Source: Actinomortierella ambigua
Taxonomy: Eukaryota; Mortierellomycota; Mortierellomycetes; Mortierellales; Mortierellaceae
Length of the DNA: 64,000 bases
NCBI GenBank assembly: GCA_016098155.1
Contig: JAAAJB010000115.1
Span: 1 to 64,000 of the forward strand
Direction of reading: 5' to 3'
Below, piece after piece: positions 24,201 to 33,706 of this stretch; positions within the stretch are counted from its first letter, which is position 1, and every line of letters begins with the position of its first letter. Below the pieces are notes generated by a model. The model was not told where the DNA came from. It did not search any database and saw nothing but the letters and a program-made list of their open reading frames with translations. The translations under genes and the position numbers were made by a program.

Positions 24201-24253
24201 ATCTGATAACCATGGTCGACGAGTGCCGCCTTGGCTCTGCTTATGGCCTGCAT
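21251..24253 (-). CDS. Ferric-chelate reductase, FRO-like architecture (paralogue 2)
   Basis: Paralogue of the previous reductase in the same orientation. Exons 24253-23761, 23618-22773 and 22602-21251 give 896 residues. It keeps the heme core (PFHRWLG/STTHTIGY and LHRVMT/IAHFP), the FAD motif GTLYHPFTIASYYPDD, the membrane-facing LFVAGVALTTFTALI segment, a long Ser/acidic linker, two extra helices (SFLLIFIPLVFWFLSKAI and a second one), a degenerate terminal SGPDSFVDRI motif and VDFHRETWAP at the end. The N-terminal helices differ more than the catalytic core. Intron 1 is shared with paralogue 1; intron 2 lies elsewhere, and its 3' splice site directly follows 23 A residues. An exact iron-GATA site lies 188 bp upstream of the start and another exact match lies inside exon 1. 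The two genes probably differ in expression or affinity. Confidence 0.9.
22604..22635. repeat. T23/A9 homopolymer at an intron end
   Basis: Twenty-three T then nine A on the plus strand, inside intron 2 of ferric reductase 2. On the coding strand the acceptor reads A23-G directly before the exon. Confidence 0.9.
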
Positions 24254-24440
24254 TAAGAAATGTACGCGCACAGAGAAAAGGCGACAGAAGAGGGTAGGAC
24301 AAACGAAGGAAGGGAAAGAGGGGAAAAAAAGAGAGAGGGAGGGGAGGAAGAAGAGGAAGAAGAGGAAGGGAGGAGTAAGGAAGGAAGGGAGAAAAAGGAG
24401 AGGGAGAGAGGGAAAAGAGGAGGGTGGGGTGAGAAGAAAG

Positions 24441-24449
24441 TTATCAGAT
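24441..24449 (-). promoter_or_regulatory. Iron-GATA-type site 188 bp upstream of ferric reductase 2
   Basis: Minus-strand ATCTGATAA, exact consensus, oriented like the gene and at a normal promoter distance. It is the best placed of all the sites in this locus. Confidence 0.6.
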
Positions 24450-25277
24450 GATCGGGCAGCAATAGGGGAAAGGGAGGGAGGAAGAAAGCGCTCCAAACTG
24501 GGCAATCGAGCGGGTTGAAATGGGTCGGCGAACCGATGGAATTCCAAAACAAAAATCAAAAAAAGCGGTCCTCCAAAATGGCGGTGGCGCCTTGAGCCAC
24601 GACCAAGTAGCCAAGAGCGATCTATGATCTGTAGATCTGTTTTCACAGCCCCCGCGTCCTCCTTTCCTCGGTAGGTTTTTCTAAAACCAAGTGGGATCGA
24701 CTGGGGAGGAATGTCGAAGATGTATCTATCAGATCCACTTTCCACGTTTATTTTTTCATCCTCTCTACCACCAGTTAATACTCCCGGCCCTTCATAAAGC
24801 CGAAAGCCTCCGTCGACATGGTTTCACAACAAATACCAAAATTCGTAGAGCAATGGGCGAAACAGTGTGCGAAAGCAGCCAGAAATATCTAAATAGGCAA
24901 CGATCCCCGTGTTGTTGGCTTGGTTTTTGCTAGCCTCTGAATTGTGCACGGCGTATGGTAGACTGGAGGTTGGCGAGTGTACTGTACTTGTGTCAGTGGC
25001 TAACGGTAGCGGACCTCAAAGTTGTATTTTTGACCAAATACAAAAACGATTCAGACACCATTCCACTTGTGCGCCTCGTGTGCAAGATCGTAAGTTGGCA
25101 CGGGTTGAAAGATACAAAAAAAAACATGTTGGGAGAAGATGCTGACAGTGATGCTGGTTGTTTTGGTAGCATGAGCAGTTTCGTCGTCTGATGGAGACGA
25201 CACAATAATGCGTGCGCTGCGTGGAGCAAGGCCTTTTTGCGTGGGGCAGTAAACACCATATTGCGCAAGTGGTGGCC

Positions 25278-25295
25278 TATCTGATGATCAGATAA
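25278..25295. promoter_or_regulatory. Palindromic double GATA site
   Basis: TATCTGAT-G-ATCAGATAA: two inverted half-sites separated by one base, the right half being an exact ATCAGATAA. It lies about 1.0 kb from the reductase 2 start and about 390 bp upstream of the DUF6787-like gene, so it could serve either. Confidence 0.5.
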
Positions 25296-25686
25296 AGAAG
25301 CCGCCCATTTTCGGAGTTCCAAATCTTAAAAGGGGTCGAGGCTCTCATTGCAAAGGTCGAATGGTGCAGCAAAGATACGGAGGGAGAGAGATACTTTGGA
25401 GGGCTGAGGGAGAGACAGAGAGTGAAAGAGGGTGGGTATGTAGTCAAGGCATTGAGGCATGTATCATAAGAATGATGAAGAGGTAGCCTCAAGAGAGCTC
25501 AGAGAAGCGGTGAACGACCTTTTTCCATGCATTTTCTTCTTCCCCTCCCTCAATCTTTAGGCTGGTGTGAACTATTTTCTCTCTATCTCGTGTGCACAAC
25601 TTTTCAGGCTCTTCAGTGCCCTGCTGTTTTCTACTCTTTTTTTTTTTTCTTCTTGTTAAGACCGACCCTCCACTCCATTCGCATCA

Positions 25687-26371
25687 ATGTCAGGCGCACC
25701 TCTGAAAGACGGACAGCAGCACGACGGACAGCACGGCATTGCTGGCGGCTCGTCGGAGCAACAACCGTTGCTCCATGAACGCCCAGTACCAAGAAGGTCC
25801 TCTACCTCCTCGTCATCGTCGTCAGCGTCCTCGAAGAGCGGGCGTCGTGACGTCCTGCACTCTTCATCGTCGGGTGACACGATCGTCACTGTTGGCGATA
25901 TGCCGCAGAGTATCCACACTATCCCCGAAAAGCTCCGCAAGCACCACGAGTGGACACGCGAGCGATTCAGCCTGAAATGGTGGTTGGAATGGATTGCAAT
26001 CTTTGTATGTGTTTTCCATGAGCGGGCATTTCAATGACTGGCAGCATTGAAACTGTGTCTCATGCTGACATCAATCGTGTGTTATCCCTTTTCTCTCTCT
26101 CTCTCTTGTCTAGTTCGTCTTCTCTGTCACGGGCTCGTCCTCTATGATGCTTGTCCGCCCGCTTATGAAGGTTCTGGGCCTAGTAGGGTCTATGAAAGAC
26201 GGTCCCTGGCTCTATCGGATTGCATATATTGTGTTGACGCTGCCTGTGTATTCCATCGTGCTGCTTTGTGTGGCAACGTTACTAGGAAGGAGGCAGTACT
26301 TTGAGTATATCTTGCAAAAGATGTGGGGCAAGATCTTGCCAAGGAAGTTACAATGCTGGGGATCTTCTTAG
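25687..26371 (+). CDS. Small membrane protein resembling DUF6787
   Basis: Two exons, 25687-26004 and 26114-26371, encode 191 residues. The N-terminal half is disordered and Ser-rich (RRSSTSSSSSSASSKSGRR). The C-terminal half begins with a WLEWIAIFFVFSVTGSSSMM helix, then LVRPLMKVLG, a short loop GPWLYR, a second helix IAYIVLTLPVYSIVLLCVATL and the ending GRRQYFEYILQKMWG. The helix-GSSS-VRPxL-helix-YFxY layout resembles the bacterial and eukaryotic DUF6787 family, whose function is unknown; this recognition is from memory of the pattern. The compartment cannot be read. It sits head-to-head with ferric reductase 2 across GATA-rich DNA, so shared regulation is possible. Confidence 0.75.
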
Positions 26372-26507
26372 TTGTTTTCCCAAATGTACAATTGCGTTTA
26401 TTTTTCTTTGTCGGTCTAGATCTAGGATGACATGTATGAAGATGAGATGGTGTTGTAGTCCAATTGGAAAGTGGATATCTAATCTGTTTTTTTTTGGGTA
26501 CTGTGGA

Positions 26508-28007
26508 CTAAGACGACTCGAGAACCATTCCATCATACGCAACTCGGAATTGCGTTTCGCCACTCTTGTCCATCTGCCGCATCTTTTCATCCTGTTCGTA
26601 GTGATCGACGCGGTGGCAAAATCCAACAATGAAGACCTTCTCGAGCTTGGGCGTCATGCTATTACCGTACTCGATGGCCTGTGTGACGCTGAAATGCGAT
26701 GGGTGCGGTTCCTCTACATTGACAGAGTTAACATAAAACGGTGAGATGAGTGGAAATCAACAATGCAACCATATCACACACCAAAGTTGCTCAACACTCA
26801 GTCATGCAGATGGACTGTATGGCGCGAATTGTTTTTTTTATACCTCTGAGGCCGTCAACAAAAAGTATCTTGGAGCCTGCAACCTTGGCTGTAGTGGCAT
26901 CTGGGACGATATTGCAGTCAGAAATCCAGCTCACATCACCAAAGCGGAATCCTAGTGACCAGTAGGCCTCGTTTTTGGAAAAGTATCGACCATGCTCCAC
27001 TGAATTGAACATTTCAGCATAAAAAGGAAGGCGTCAAGGATAGATTAGCTTCACTTCATGATCACATGCAGCGATTACTCCTATATCTCTAGTCTTTTCC
27101 TGACATATTTTAGCGGTTTTTACCTGGCAAAGGGGTAAACTTAAGGCCTTCGACCTCAAAGTCCTTATTGTGGTCAATGATGCTGTAATTGAAGGAGGGG
27201 ATGTCGCCGCCTCCAGTAGCTTTCGACGAATCCACCATGTACGGGAACGTACTCGCCAAGATCTCCATTGTCGTCTGGTCCAAAAACACGGGAATGCTAT
27301 AGGGATTCTCCTTGTCAATCAGACACCATGATCGCAGATCGTCCAGTCCAAAGAATGCATCGGCATGACCATGTGTCAGCACTAGGGCATCCACCCGTTG
27401 TACATTGTGTTTCGGAAACAACTCTCGGGCACCTTCCAGATATGTCTTTCCGCAGTCTATCATGATGTTTCTAGAAGATGAGAATTGTACAGGGTGAGCA
27501 CGCAGAGGCGGACAAAAAAAGTGACTTGGACGGAAGGACATGGTGAACGAATATGTGGTATATCTGTGCATGCGTATGTGCTGCAAAGTAGGTCGATACG
27601 TGCAAATATCTATGCCGCTGACGCAGGAGAGGGTTGGTGGGGGGGTGATAGTGTACCTCACGCGTCCATCGGGATGATCATATTGGATTAAGCAGCTTGT
27701 GTTCCGCCTCAGATTCTTACTGCCTTCAGGCGTCATGGAGGACAGGCAGACCTTGCATTTTTTGGCGGGATCCGTTAGGCATGGAATCGAGGGCTATTAC
27801 AATCCGAGTGTAGCAACGATACGCTGTTCAGTGTCTCTAACGTCTGCCTTCGACATCATACAGGGCGCCCGAGAGAGGGGGAGATGTGCCATCTCCCCCA
27901 TCTGATAACACTTGCATGCAATGCAGGTTCATGAAGAAAGGTCACATTACAATGCTGCTTGAAGTCCCGCTGCCAAGAATGATGAGTTTGATGCCTCCGC
28001 TTGTCAT
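26508..28007 (-). CDS. Metallo-beta-lactamase-fold hydrolase (PhnP / S. pombe C777.06c-like)
   Basis: Five exons (28007-27951, 27793-27657, 27470-27124, 26999-26844, 26713-26508) encode 300 residues. It opens with IILGSGTSSSIPSIPCLTDP and a CKVC pair, then SCLIQYD and MIDCGKTY. The metal motif is LTHGHADAFFGLDDLR (HxHADA rather than HxHxDH, as in PhnP-type members), followed by WISDCN, FVDGLR and the late His residues of PHPSHFSVTQA and GFCHRVDH. PhnP-type relatives cleave cyclic phosphodiesters; the fungal substrate is not known. The five-exon model is frame-consistent throughout and ends 136 bp from the convergent DUF6787-like gene. Intron 1 contains one ATCTGATAA. Its start lies 93 bp from the PRM1 stop, so its promoter must be very short or overlap PRM1. 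Confidence 0.88.
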
Positions 28008-28099
28008 GGTATGGTTAGTAAAAGGGCCAGTTGAACAGGGGGGAAATATAAGTTTATGTCTAAATTAGGTGATGCGGGTTGGGCGGGGTGACTGCTGGT

Positions 28100-30046
28100 C
28101 TACCATGCGACTGTGGGTGCAATTGGTGCAAAACAGATCGTAAGTGTCGCAACCAAGAAGAGAAGCACCCACACGGCTGTTAGTCCTATATACAAAATAC
28201 GTTCGGAGCGGAGATCCTTCTCCAGTTTGTCTAGCATCTTTGATGCCGCTGCGCGGACCTTGGCTGCGAGCGGCGAGTTGTTTGGATCCTCCGTCGTCGA
28301 GTTGGTGCCTGGAGCTGGGCCGAGCAAGGCGCCGACCGCGTTGTTGACCTCTTTTTCGATTGTGGCTGGATTGACCATGAGCACGCTGGGGTCCAAGCTA
28401 GGGAAATCGACGATCAGATGTTTCTCGATGACCTGAATACCACGCTGCACACGTTCAAATTTGTTGATTAGCCAGCACTGTACCGTCGCCACCGCCATGC
28501 CCCCGAGTAGGTGTTGGCCAAAAGCTGACTGGACGCCCGAAACTAACGTGTTTTCGACCGTCGTCAACCCATCGCTCAGGGTCCGTGTCCCATTCATGAT
28601 TTTGAGCATCACGTTAAAGTTGATGTCCGATTCGGTGATCAGGATTGCTTGGTTGATCGACTGTGCCATCCCTAGTGCTGTGATGTTGCTGACGCGTGAG
28701 ACCTCCGTGGCCATGTCTACCAAAACCGCCGCCGAATCCTTCAACACGTCGTCAAATGCGCCGTCCCGTACTCGCTGCAGTGCAAACAGTTGAAGCTGAG
28801 CCATGATGAGACCGACCACGCCAATCTTGAAACAGACCACGGCTGCCCGCTGGGAGATAAACTCGAGAAACCAAAGGATGCGAGCCTGATGTCTTGGGTG
28901 CTTGGATGCATAACGGAAGAGGAGATATTCGACGGGACCGAAAAGAAGGGGATTCGTGCACAACCGAGCCAACCGAGCGGCAACCTCATCGATGGGCGCC
29001 TGCACGTCTCCAATGGTAATTTCCTGCTTGGATGGGTCTTCACTGGCCGCCGACGGTTTCTCGCTTCCGTGGAACTCCTCCTTGATTGACTGAGTCACAA
29101 CTGAGATGTCTGCTGGCGGGTGGATGGCATACCACAGGTGAATTTGTTTCTTGATCCTTTTGACATTCTTCTCCCAGCTTCGGTGACCTCGTCGAGTGCT
29201 GAAGATGTTCCAGAGAAAAACAACGACGATAAGGCCTGCCACACAGTACAGTCCGGTATTGAAGATGTCAATCAAGACGTCGGTGATAAAGTCCATGGAA
29301 ATTTTGTTGACTAGGTCGGTGCAAAACTCGATGGGCTTGACCGAATTGGCGTGTGTACGGCGCTGTTCATAGGAATCGAACGTGAACGTCCGATTGGCCA
29401 GGTCGGCCTGAAGGGTGTTGCCGAGAGAAGTGAATGGACCAGAGAGCAAATTGATAAGGCTATCAGTTGTTGTGTCCATGATCGTGAGAGCACCTGCGCC
29501 GATGCCGGAGAGGAGAGGGATGCCGGACGACGCCAGCTGCGCCAGGAGACACCGCCAATTGCCAGTCAGTATCTCGATCGAAAAACGAATAGTAGCAAGG
29601 ATTGAATCCATAAATGTTGAGACGAGAGAGGCCAGTTCCTTGATCGATTTGTTGATGACGATGGTGAGAGCAGCGCCCGCGCCAAGGGCGGCCTGGATGG
29701 GGTAGTATTGGAGGGCAACGATTGACTTTTCGATGCTACGGCAATCGTCTGCAAAGGACTCTCTTGCCTCACTGGCCATGACTTCGACGTTTTGTTTTTG
29801 CTGAATGAGGCGCCACACTTGTACGCACAGGAAAATGATAAGGTATGAGAAAGGGGTCTGAGACATTTTAGCCCTCAGGCCTAAATATGCTCGGATGGCC
29901 CATGGTGATATTGTTGGTTCTGCGGGTGTTGTCGATGTGTCGGAGAATGTGGAGGGGTCTTCGGGTTGTTCCCGTGATGGTTGTGGGTGGGCTGCAGGAG
30001 ACTGTGGATCCTCAGATGGTGATGGTGACGGGTGCTTGGTTGCCAT
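28100..30046 (-). CDS. PRM1: Plasma membrane fusion protein PRM1
   Basis: Multi-pass plasma-membrane protein that promotes cell-cell fusion in fungal mating and hyphal anastomosis. Single exon, 648 residues, within the family range. A Pro/Ser-rich N-terminus is followed by membrane segments at YLIIFLCVQVWRL, an amphipathic stretch of small residues (IQAALGAGAALTIVI), YCVAGLIVVVFLWNIF, CFKIGVVGLIMAQLQLFAL and a final LYIGLTAVWVLLFLVATLTI. The conserved region SINQAILITESDINFNVMLK and the N-glycosylation-type NRT and NIT sites match PRM1. The two large loops between helices would be extracellular. No splice sites interrupt the frame. Start at 30046 is the first ATG before a Ser/Pro-rich leader. 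Confidence 0.88.
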   Translation of the reverse strand: MATKHPSPSPSEDPQSPAAHPQPSREQPEDPSTFSDTSTTPAEPTISPWAIRAYLGLRAKMSQTPFSYLIIFLCVQVWRLIQQKQNVEVMASEARESFADDCRSIEKSIVALQYYPIQAALGAGAALTIVINKSIKELASLVSTFMDSILATIRFSIEILTGNWRCLLAQLASSGIPLLSGIGAGALTIMDTTTDSLINLLSGPFTSLGNTLQADLANRTFTFDSYEQRRTHANSVKPIEFCTDLVNKISMDFITDVLIDIFNTGLYCVAGLIVVVFLWNIFSTRRGHRSWEKNVKRIKKQIHLWYAIHPPADISVVTQSIKEEFHGSEKPSAASEDPSKQEITIGDVQAPIDEVAARLARLCTNPLLFGPVEYLLFRYASKHPRHQARILWFLEFISQRAAVVCFKIGVVGLIMAQLQLFALQRVRDGAFDDVLKDSAAVLVDMATEVSRVSNITALGMAQSINQAILITESDINFNVMLKIMNGTRTLSDGLTTVENTLVSGVQSAFGQHLLGGMAVATVQCWLINKFERVQRGIQVIEKHLIVDFPSLDPSVLMVNPATIEKEVNNAVGALLGPAPGTNSTTEDPNNSPLAAKVRAAASKMLDKLEKDLRSERILYIGLTAVWVLLFLVATLTICFAPIAPTVAW

Positions 30047-30609
30047 GGTAGTGGTAAAGTGTTGTTGGTGGAGAGTGAGGAGGGGAGGGAGGGGGAAGGA
30101 GGGGGGAAAAAACGAAACGTCTGTCTATTTGAATGACTTTTGGAGGGAGGGAAACTGTGTTGTGGCCCTTCACAGCAGGGCTGTCGGAAGAGAAGGGGAG
30201 GGGGGGCATGTGTGTAGCACGAAAGCAACCGGGCAATGTAACACTCAATTTACATTCCCCCTGAGGACTTCCAATAATCATGGTAGCACACACACTGTTT
30301 GTCTACTGCTTATTTGTTGACAGCCCCCCTCTTGGATGTACACTGACCACACCTGTCGATAATTTGAACAACAGACCAAACCCTCGGCGGTTTACTGAAG
30401 TTTAAAAAACTGAACAAGGCCCCAGTTTGTACAGTGTACGTACTGGCCTAAAGGCAATTAGCCTCTCCTTGGCCTTCTCCCCCTCTCTGGCCCCCCCAGT
30501 TTTCGCCACGATGTTTTTTCCTCGGCAGGAGCATTTCAACAAACAACAAACACAAAATATTCGTAAACACTTTTATTTTTATCCTTTTTCGCCGAGATGA
30601 TGCAAGTTT
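30047..30609. other. Gene-free stretch between PRM1 start and CZIB stop
   Basis: About 560 bp. It contains a GGGA-rich tract next to PRM1 (its promoter and 5' UTR on the minus strand) and T-rich 3' UTR sequence for CZIB near 30560-30600. No gene seen. Confidence 0.55.
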
Positions 30610-31873
30610 CTACTTCAGCTTGACAAACTTGGCTTCGATACCACTGATGCTAACGGGGAGCTCGCTCTGATACCATTCGATTTTGCAATGCATGGAAAAA
30701 GTGGAAAGGTGGGACGGGGAAGGATAAAGGCGTTAGACCATGTTTATGATCTTGTCACACATCCCGTCATCAGTCCTCTTAACCCTCGTGGCCACGCACA
30801 GCCCACCCCCCACTTCCCCGCCAAAAAAACAACTAAACATCTTCTTACCTTCTCATCGTAGTCAGCAAAGTCACCGTCTGTGAGGTCAATGTCCTCAAAG
30901 ACGGTCTCCGTCTCTGCACCCTTGGCCTTCCAGCCCTCACGAGGCTCAAAAGCAACAGGCTCCATACCACGGCAGTCCATTGTGATCATGCTAACATACT
31001 TGCCGTTGTTTTCGATAGTGTAAGCAACTGGCTTGGTGAGGAAGTCTAAGCCAGAAAGAAAAATTAAGGGAAAAAAAAAGAGACTGTGAGTGTGTGAGAA
31101 TGCGAGAGGGTATAGTTTGAGCGGTGAGAGCCAATGGTCAAGGTTGCCACATCATTACCACAAGAGTTTTCCTTCTTGCAAAACTTGCACTTCATGACCA
31201 AGTTGGCCTCGCCACGTCCAGAGCTTTGCTCAGACTTGTCCTAACAAATGTTGGGGAGGGGGGGGGGCGTGGCCGAGAGAGGGGAAAAAATGAGAGCAGT
31301 AAGAAAAAAAAATTAGGTCAACTACAATGAGAAGAGTATCTTTCTTCCTTTCCTTGTTCCTTGAAACAACAGTTTCCAAAGAAGACGAAGAAAAAAAAAA
31401 AGAGCAGCCTGAGTGACCAGAGGTTGTTGACGTACAATGGCGTTCAAGGTAATCCAGTTATCGTCGACCTCGCGGCAGCTTGAGCACTCGAGCTTAAAAT
31501 GCCAGGTGTGGTCAGCATCAGCAGGGACGAGGTCGGTAATGTTTTCAAGGTCGGCCTTGAACTGGAGTGCGATGGTAGGCTGCAGGTTGGAGGGTGGCAA
31601 GTATTAGTATCCAGTAAACGAGGGTGGAAGTACATGACGGAGGGGTTCAGAGTGGTTGGCTTCGGGAGGCTAGTCAACGTGTGCTAGGCCATCCCCAAGG
31701 CTACGTTCCTGAAGCCAAAATATTTTTTTGGTGGCGATCTTCTTCTATAGCCACATGAAAACAAGAAAAACAGAAGGATGTCAAAACTCCAAGCGTCGAA
31801 ATCAAATATTTAGAGGTTTAAAGCGAGATTGTCGAGTAGATTGCGTAGCAGGCGCGCACATCACTTACACCAT
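30610..31873 (-). CDS. CXXC zinc-binding protein CZIB (DUF866/UPF0587)
   Basis: Small conserved eukaryotic protein of about 160 residues that binds one zinc through two CxxC pairs; its cell role is poorly known. Clear exons are 31579-31436 (ALQFKADLENITDLVPA, ECSSCREVDDNW), 31240-31159 (VMKCKFCKKENSC), 31045-30849 (MDCRGMEPVAFEPREGW, VFEDIDLTDGDFADYDEK) and 30666-30610 (SISGIEAKFVKLK). These are mutually in frame. The first coding exon is unresolved: an ATG at 31873 is followed at once by a consensus GTAAGT donor, but joining it directly to the 31579 acceptor breaks the frame, so a small extra exon between them, or another start, is needed. Human and plant orthologues have only 3-8 residues before this point. 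Confidence 0.85.
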
Positions 31874-31982
31874 GCTGCGTGGGAGTGTTCAATGTTGATG
31901 CGATACTTCTACTTCAATGCCCATAAAAAACCATGTCAATGTCTTAACCACGTGATTATATTTTTTTTGGCAGGGATTTTTT

Positions 31983-32990
31983 TTACATCCTCCTCTTCTC
32001 GTGCTTCTGAGTTCTCCGTTTCTCCTTTTCCTTCTCGAGCCGCTGCTTCTCCAATGCCTGCTTGTTGCGCTCGCGCTCGCTTTCAGATGCCTTCCTCATT
32101 TCGGCGCGCCGTGCTGCCTCTTTTTGCTTGACAATATCGGCATTATTGTTTGCCTGCAACAGTGGATCACTGGTTCCCGACGACGACTTCTTGCCACCAC
32201 TACCACTGCGATCCTTGTACGAAATCTCGAGCTCGCCGTCATCTCCTTCGACAATCTCATCCATGTCAAATCCATACTGGGCCAGTAATGCCTCGCGTTT
32301 CCGGCGCTCCTCCTTTGTCAGATTTTTAACCACATGGCGGCTCGACATGGACAGGATGCCATTATCGTCCCTCCTGTCCAGTTCAGCTAGCAGAGAGGCA
32401 CGCTCTTTTTCTATGAGTGCAGTAATCAAGTAGGAGGGTGGTGAAAGTGTTGATGAGGCGGGGAATCGGATGGTCAGTACTGTTGGTTCCAATGGAGATG
32501 ATCGTTGCAATTTGGGATGACTCTGATCAAAGCCTTGTCATCGAGTGATCCGCGTAAAACAACATCCATCACTGTCAGATACGCACCCTTTGCTGCTGCC
32601 AAAACTTTGGCTTTCTGCTCCTCCTCCTGAGCCTTCTTCTTAGCTTGCAGGCCGTTGTAAAATTCAAAGACTTCGTCAATGATGGTAGTCGTAGGTTCCT
32701 CGGTTACATCCGCCAACAGCTCTGTGATGGCCTCACGCTTCTCTGGCTCCTCCATTGACTCTTCCTCGACCAGACGAGCAAAATATTCCGCAATGGCCTA
32801 AAACATAAAACGACAATGAACAGTGACACTTTTGAGTTTTCTGTCCGTGGACAACGGTACATTTTTTTTCTTGTTTTGCTCAGGCTCTCCCAAAGGGGAT
32901 AGCGACCACTGCGTTGTATACCTCATCCTCAAGGCTGAGACCGGCCAGGGCGTTGACAACAAACGCTTCTATTTCAGGATTGGTGTCCAT
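31983..32990 (-). CDS. CCDC43-like coiled-coil protein
   Basis: Exons 32990-32922, 32797-32587 and 32410-31983 give 235 residues, the length of animal CCDC43. The N-terminal helical part (NALAGLSLEDE, AIAEYFARLVEEES, EKREAITELLADV) is followed by a Lys/Glu coil (QAKKKAQEEEQKAKVLAAA-KEKERASLLAELD), the family's KEERRKREALLAQYGFD block, an acidic patch and a basic C-terminal coil (RLEKEKEKRRTQKHEKRR). The 32587/32410 splice (G/AA) joins the coil in frame, whereas read-through meets a stop. The exact end of exon 1 is uncertain (GTATAC donor chosen). Function unknown in the literature I can recall. Its stop is 109 bp from the CZIB start. Confidence 0.8.
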
Positions 32991-33706
32991 GGCGAATTCT
33001 CTGTGTCTGATTCGAAGCTCTGATGCGACGGTTGGTGAAGCTCATTCAACTGTGGGCAAGTGCATCTTTATAAACTCAGACACAAATCAAGCCACCCTCC
33101 TTCACAGAACGAATGTTCTTAACTTCTTGTACCTACGCTTGGGGCTAAGTTTGAAGCTTCGTCAGCACACGCGCTAAAAGCTCATCCTCCGGCCGGAAGG
33201 TGCATTACTAGTCTATCTGCGTAAACCAGGACCGGGCATCCGGGCCAGGCTAATTCATAAATCGTCATTAACAAGGCTGGATCACTTTTCGACCTGGTCC
33301 TGATATGTAGAAGAACAAATAAACCAGCGCACACGAAAATAACGAGCTTTCGAAACGCGTTTGGAGAAACCTCAGACGTTGTTGGATGAACTTGCTCTAT
33401 GGCTTCAAAGGGCCCGGTTGGCTCTGTTCATACCTAAAAGTAGAGTAGTTGTGGAGAGGTTTTTGAGATATAAAAAGTTGGAGAGTGCCCGGACTGTCGT
33501 TTTGGGATCACACTTTTTTTTCCGTGAGCACGGGTCTCATTCGCAAATTTAGGGACGAAAAGACAAAAAAAGAAGAGACGACGGACTGAGTTGGTTCTTT
33601 TCAGCATTGGCCTAACCAAAGTCATCATCCACATCTCCCTTCTCCACACATTCTCTCTCCGCAACATTCTTTTTTTAAATCTCCTTTCTATGCCACCCAC
33701 TTCACA
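32991..33706. other. Divergent CCDC43/orphan gene intergenic region
   Basis: About 715 bp between head-to-head genes; no recognisable coding region. It presumably carries both promoters, with a CT-rich segment (33636-33690) just before the plus-strand start. Confidence 0.55.

Larger units (their letters stand above)
24254..25686. promoter_or_regulatory. Divergent ferric reductase 2 / DUF6787-like intergenic region
   Basis: 1.43 kb between head-to-head genes. Next to the reductase it is a purine-rich tract on the plus strand (GGA/GAA, 24300-24420). It holds GATA-type sites at 24441, 24727 and a palindromic pair at 25278-25295. No gene seen. Confidence 0.6.

Noticed and set aside
24201..24209. 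ATCTGATAA inside ferric reductase 2 exon 1 as a regulatory site
   Set aside because: It codes for Tyr-Gln-Ile in a membrane helix, so the match may be incidental; counted in the cluster but not annotated as a site.
27900..27908. ATCTGATAA in intron 1 of the MBL-fold gene as an iron site
   Set aside because: Single match, away from the cluster, and about one exact match per window is expected by chance.
32411..32586. Read-through of CCDC43 exon 2 as the true end of an upstream gene
   Set aside because: The read-through frame stops after low-quality sequence, whereas splicing at GTGCGT joins the coiled-coil perfectly.
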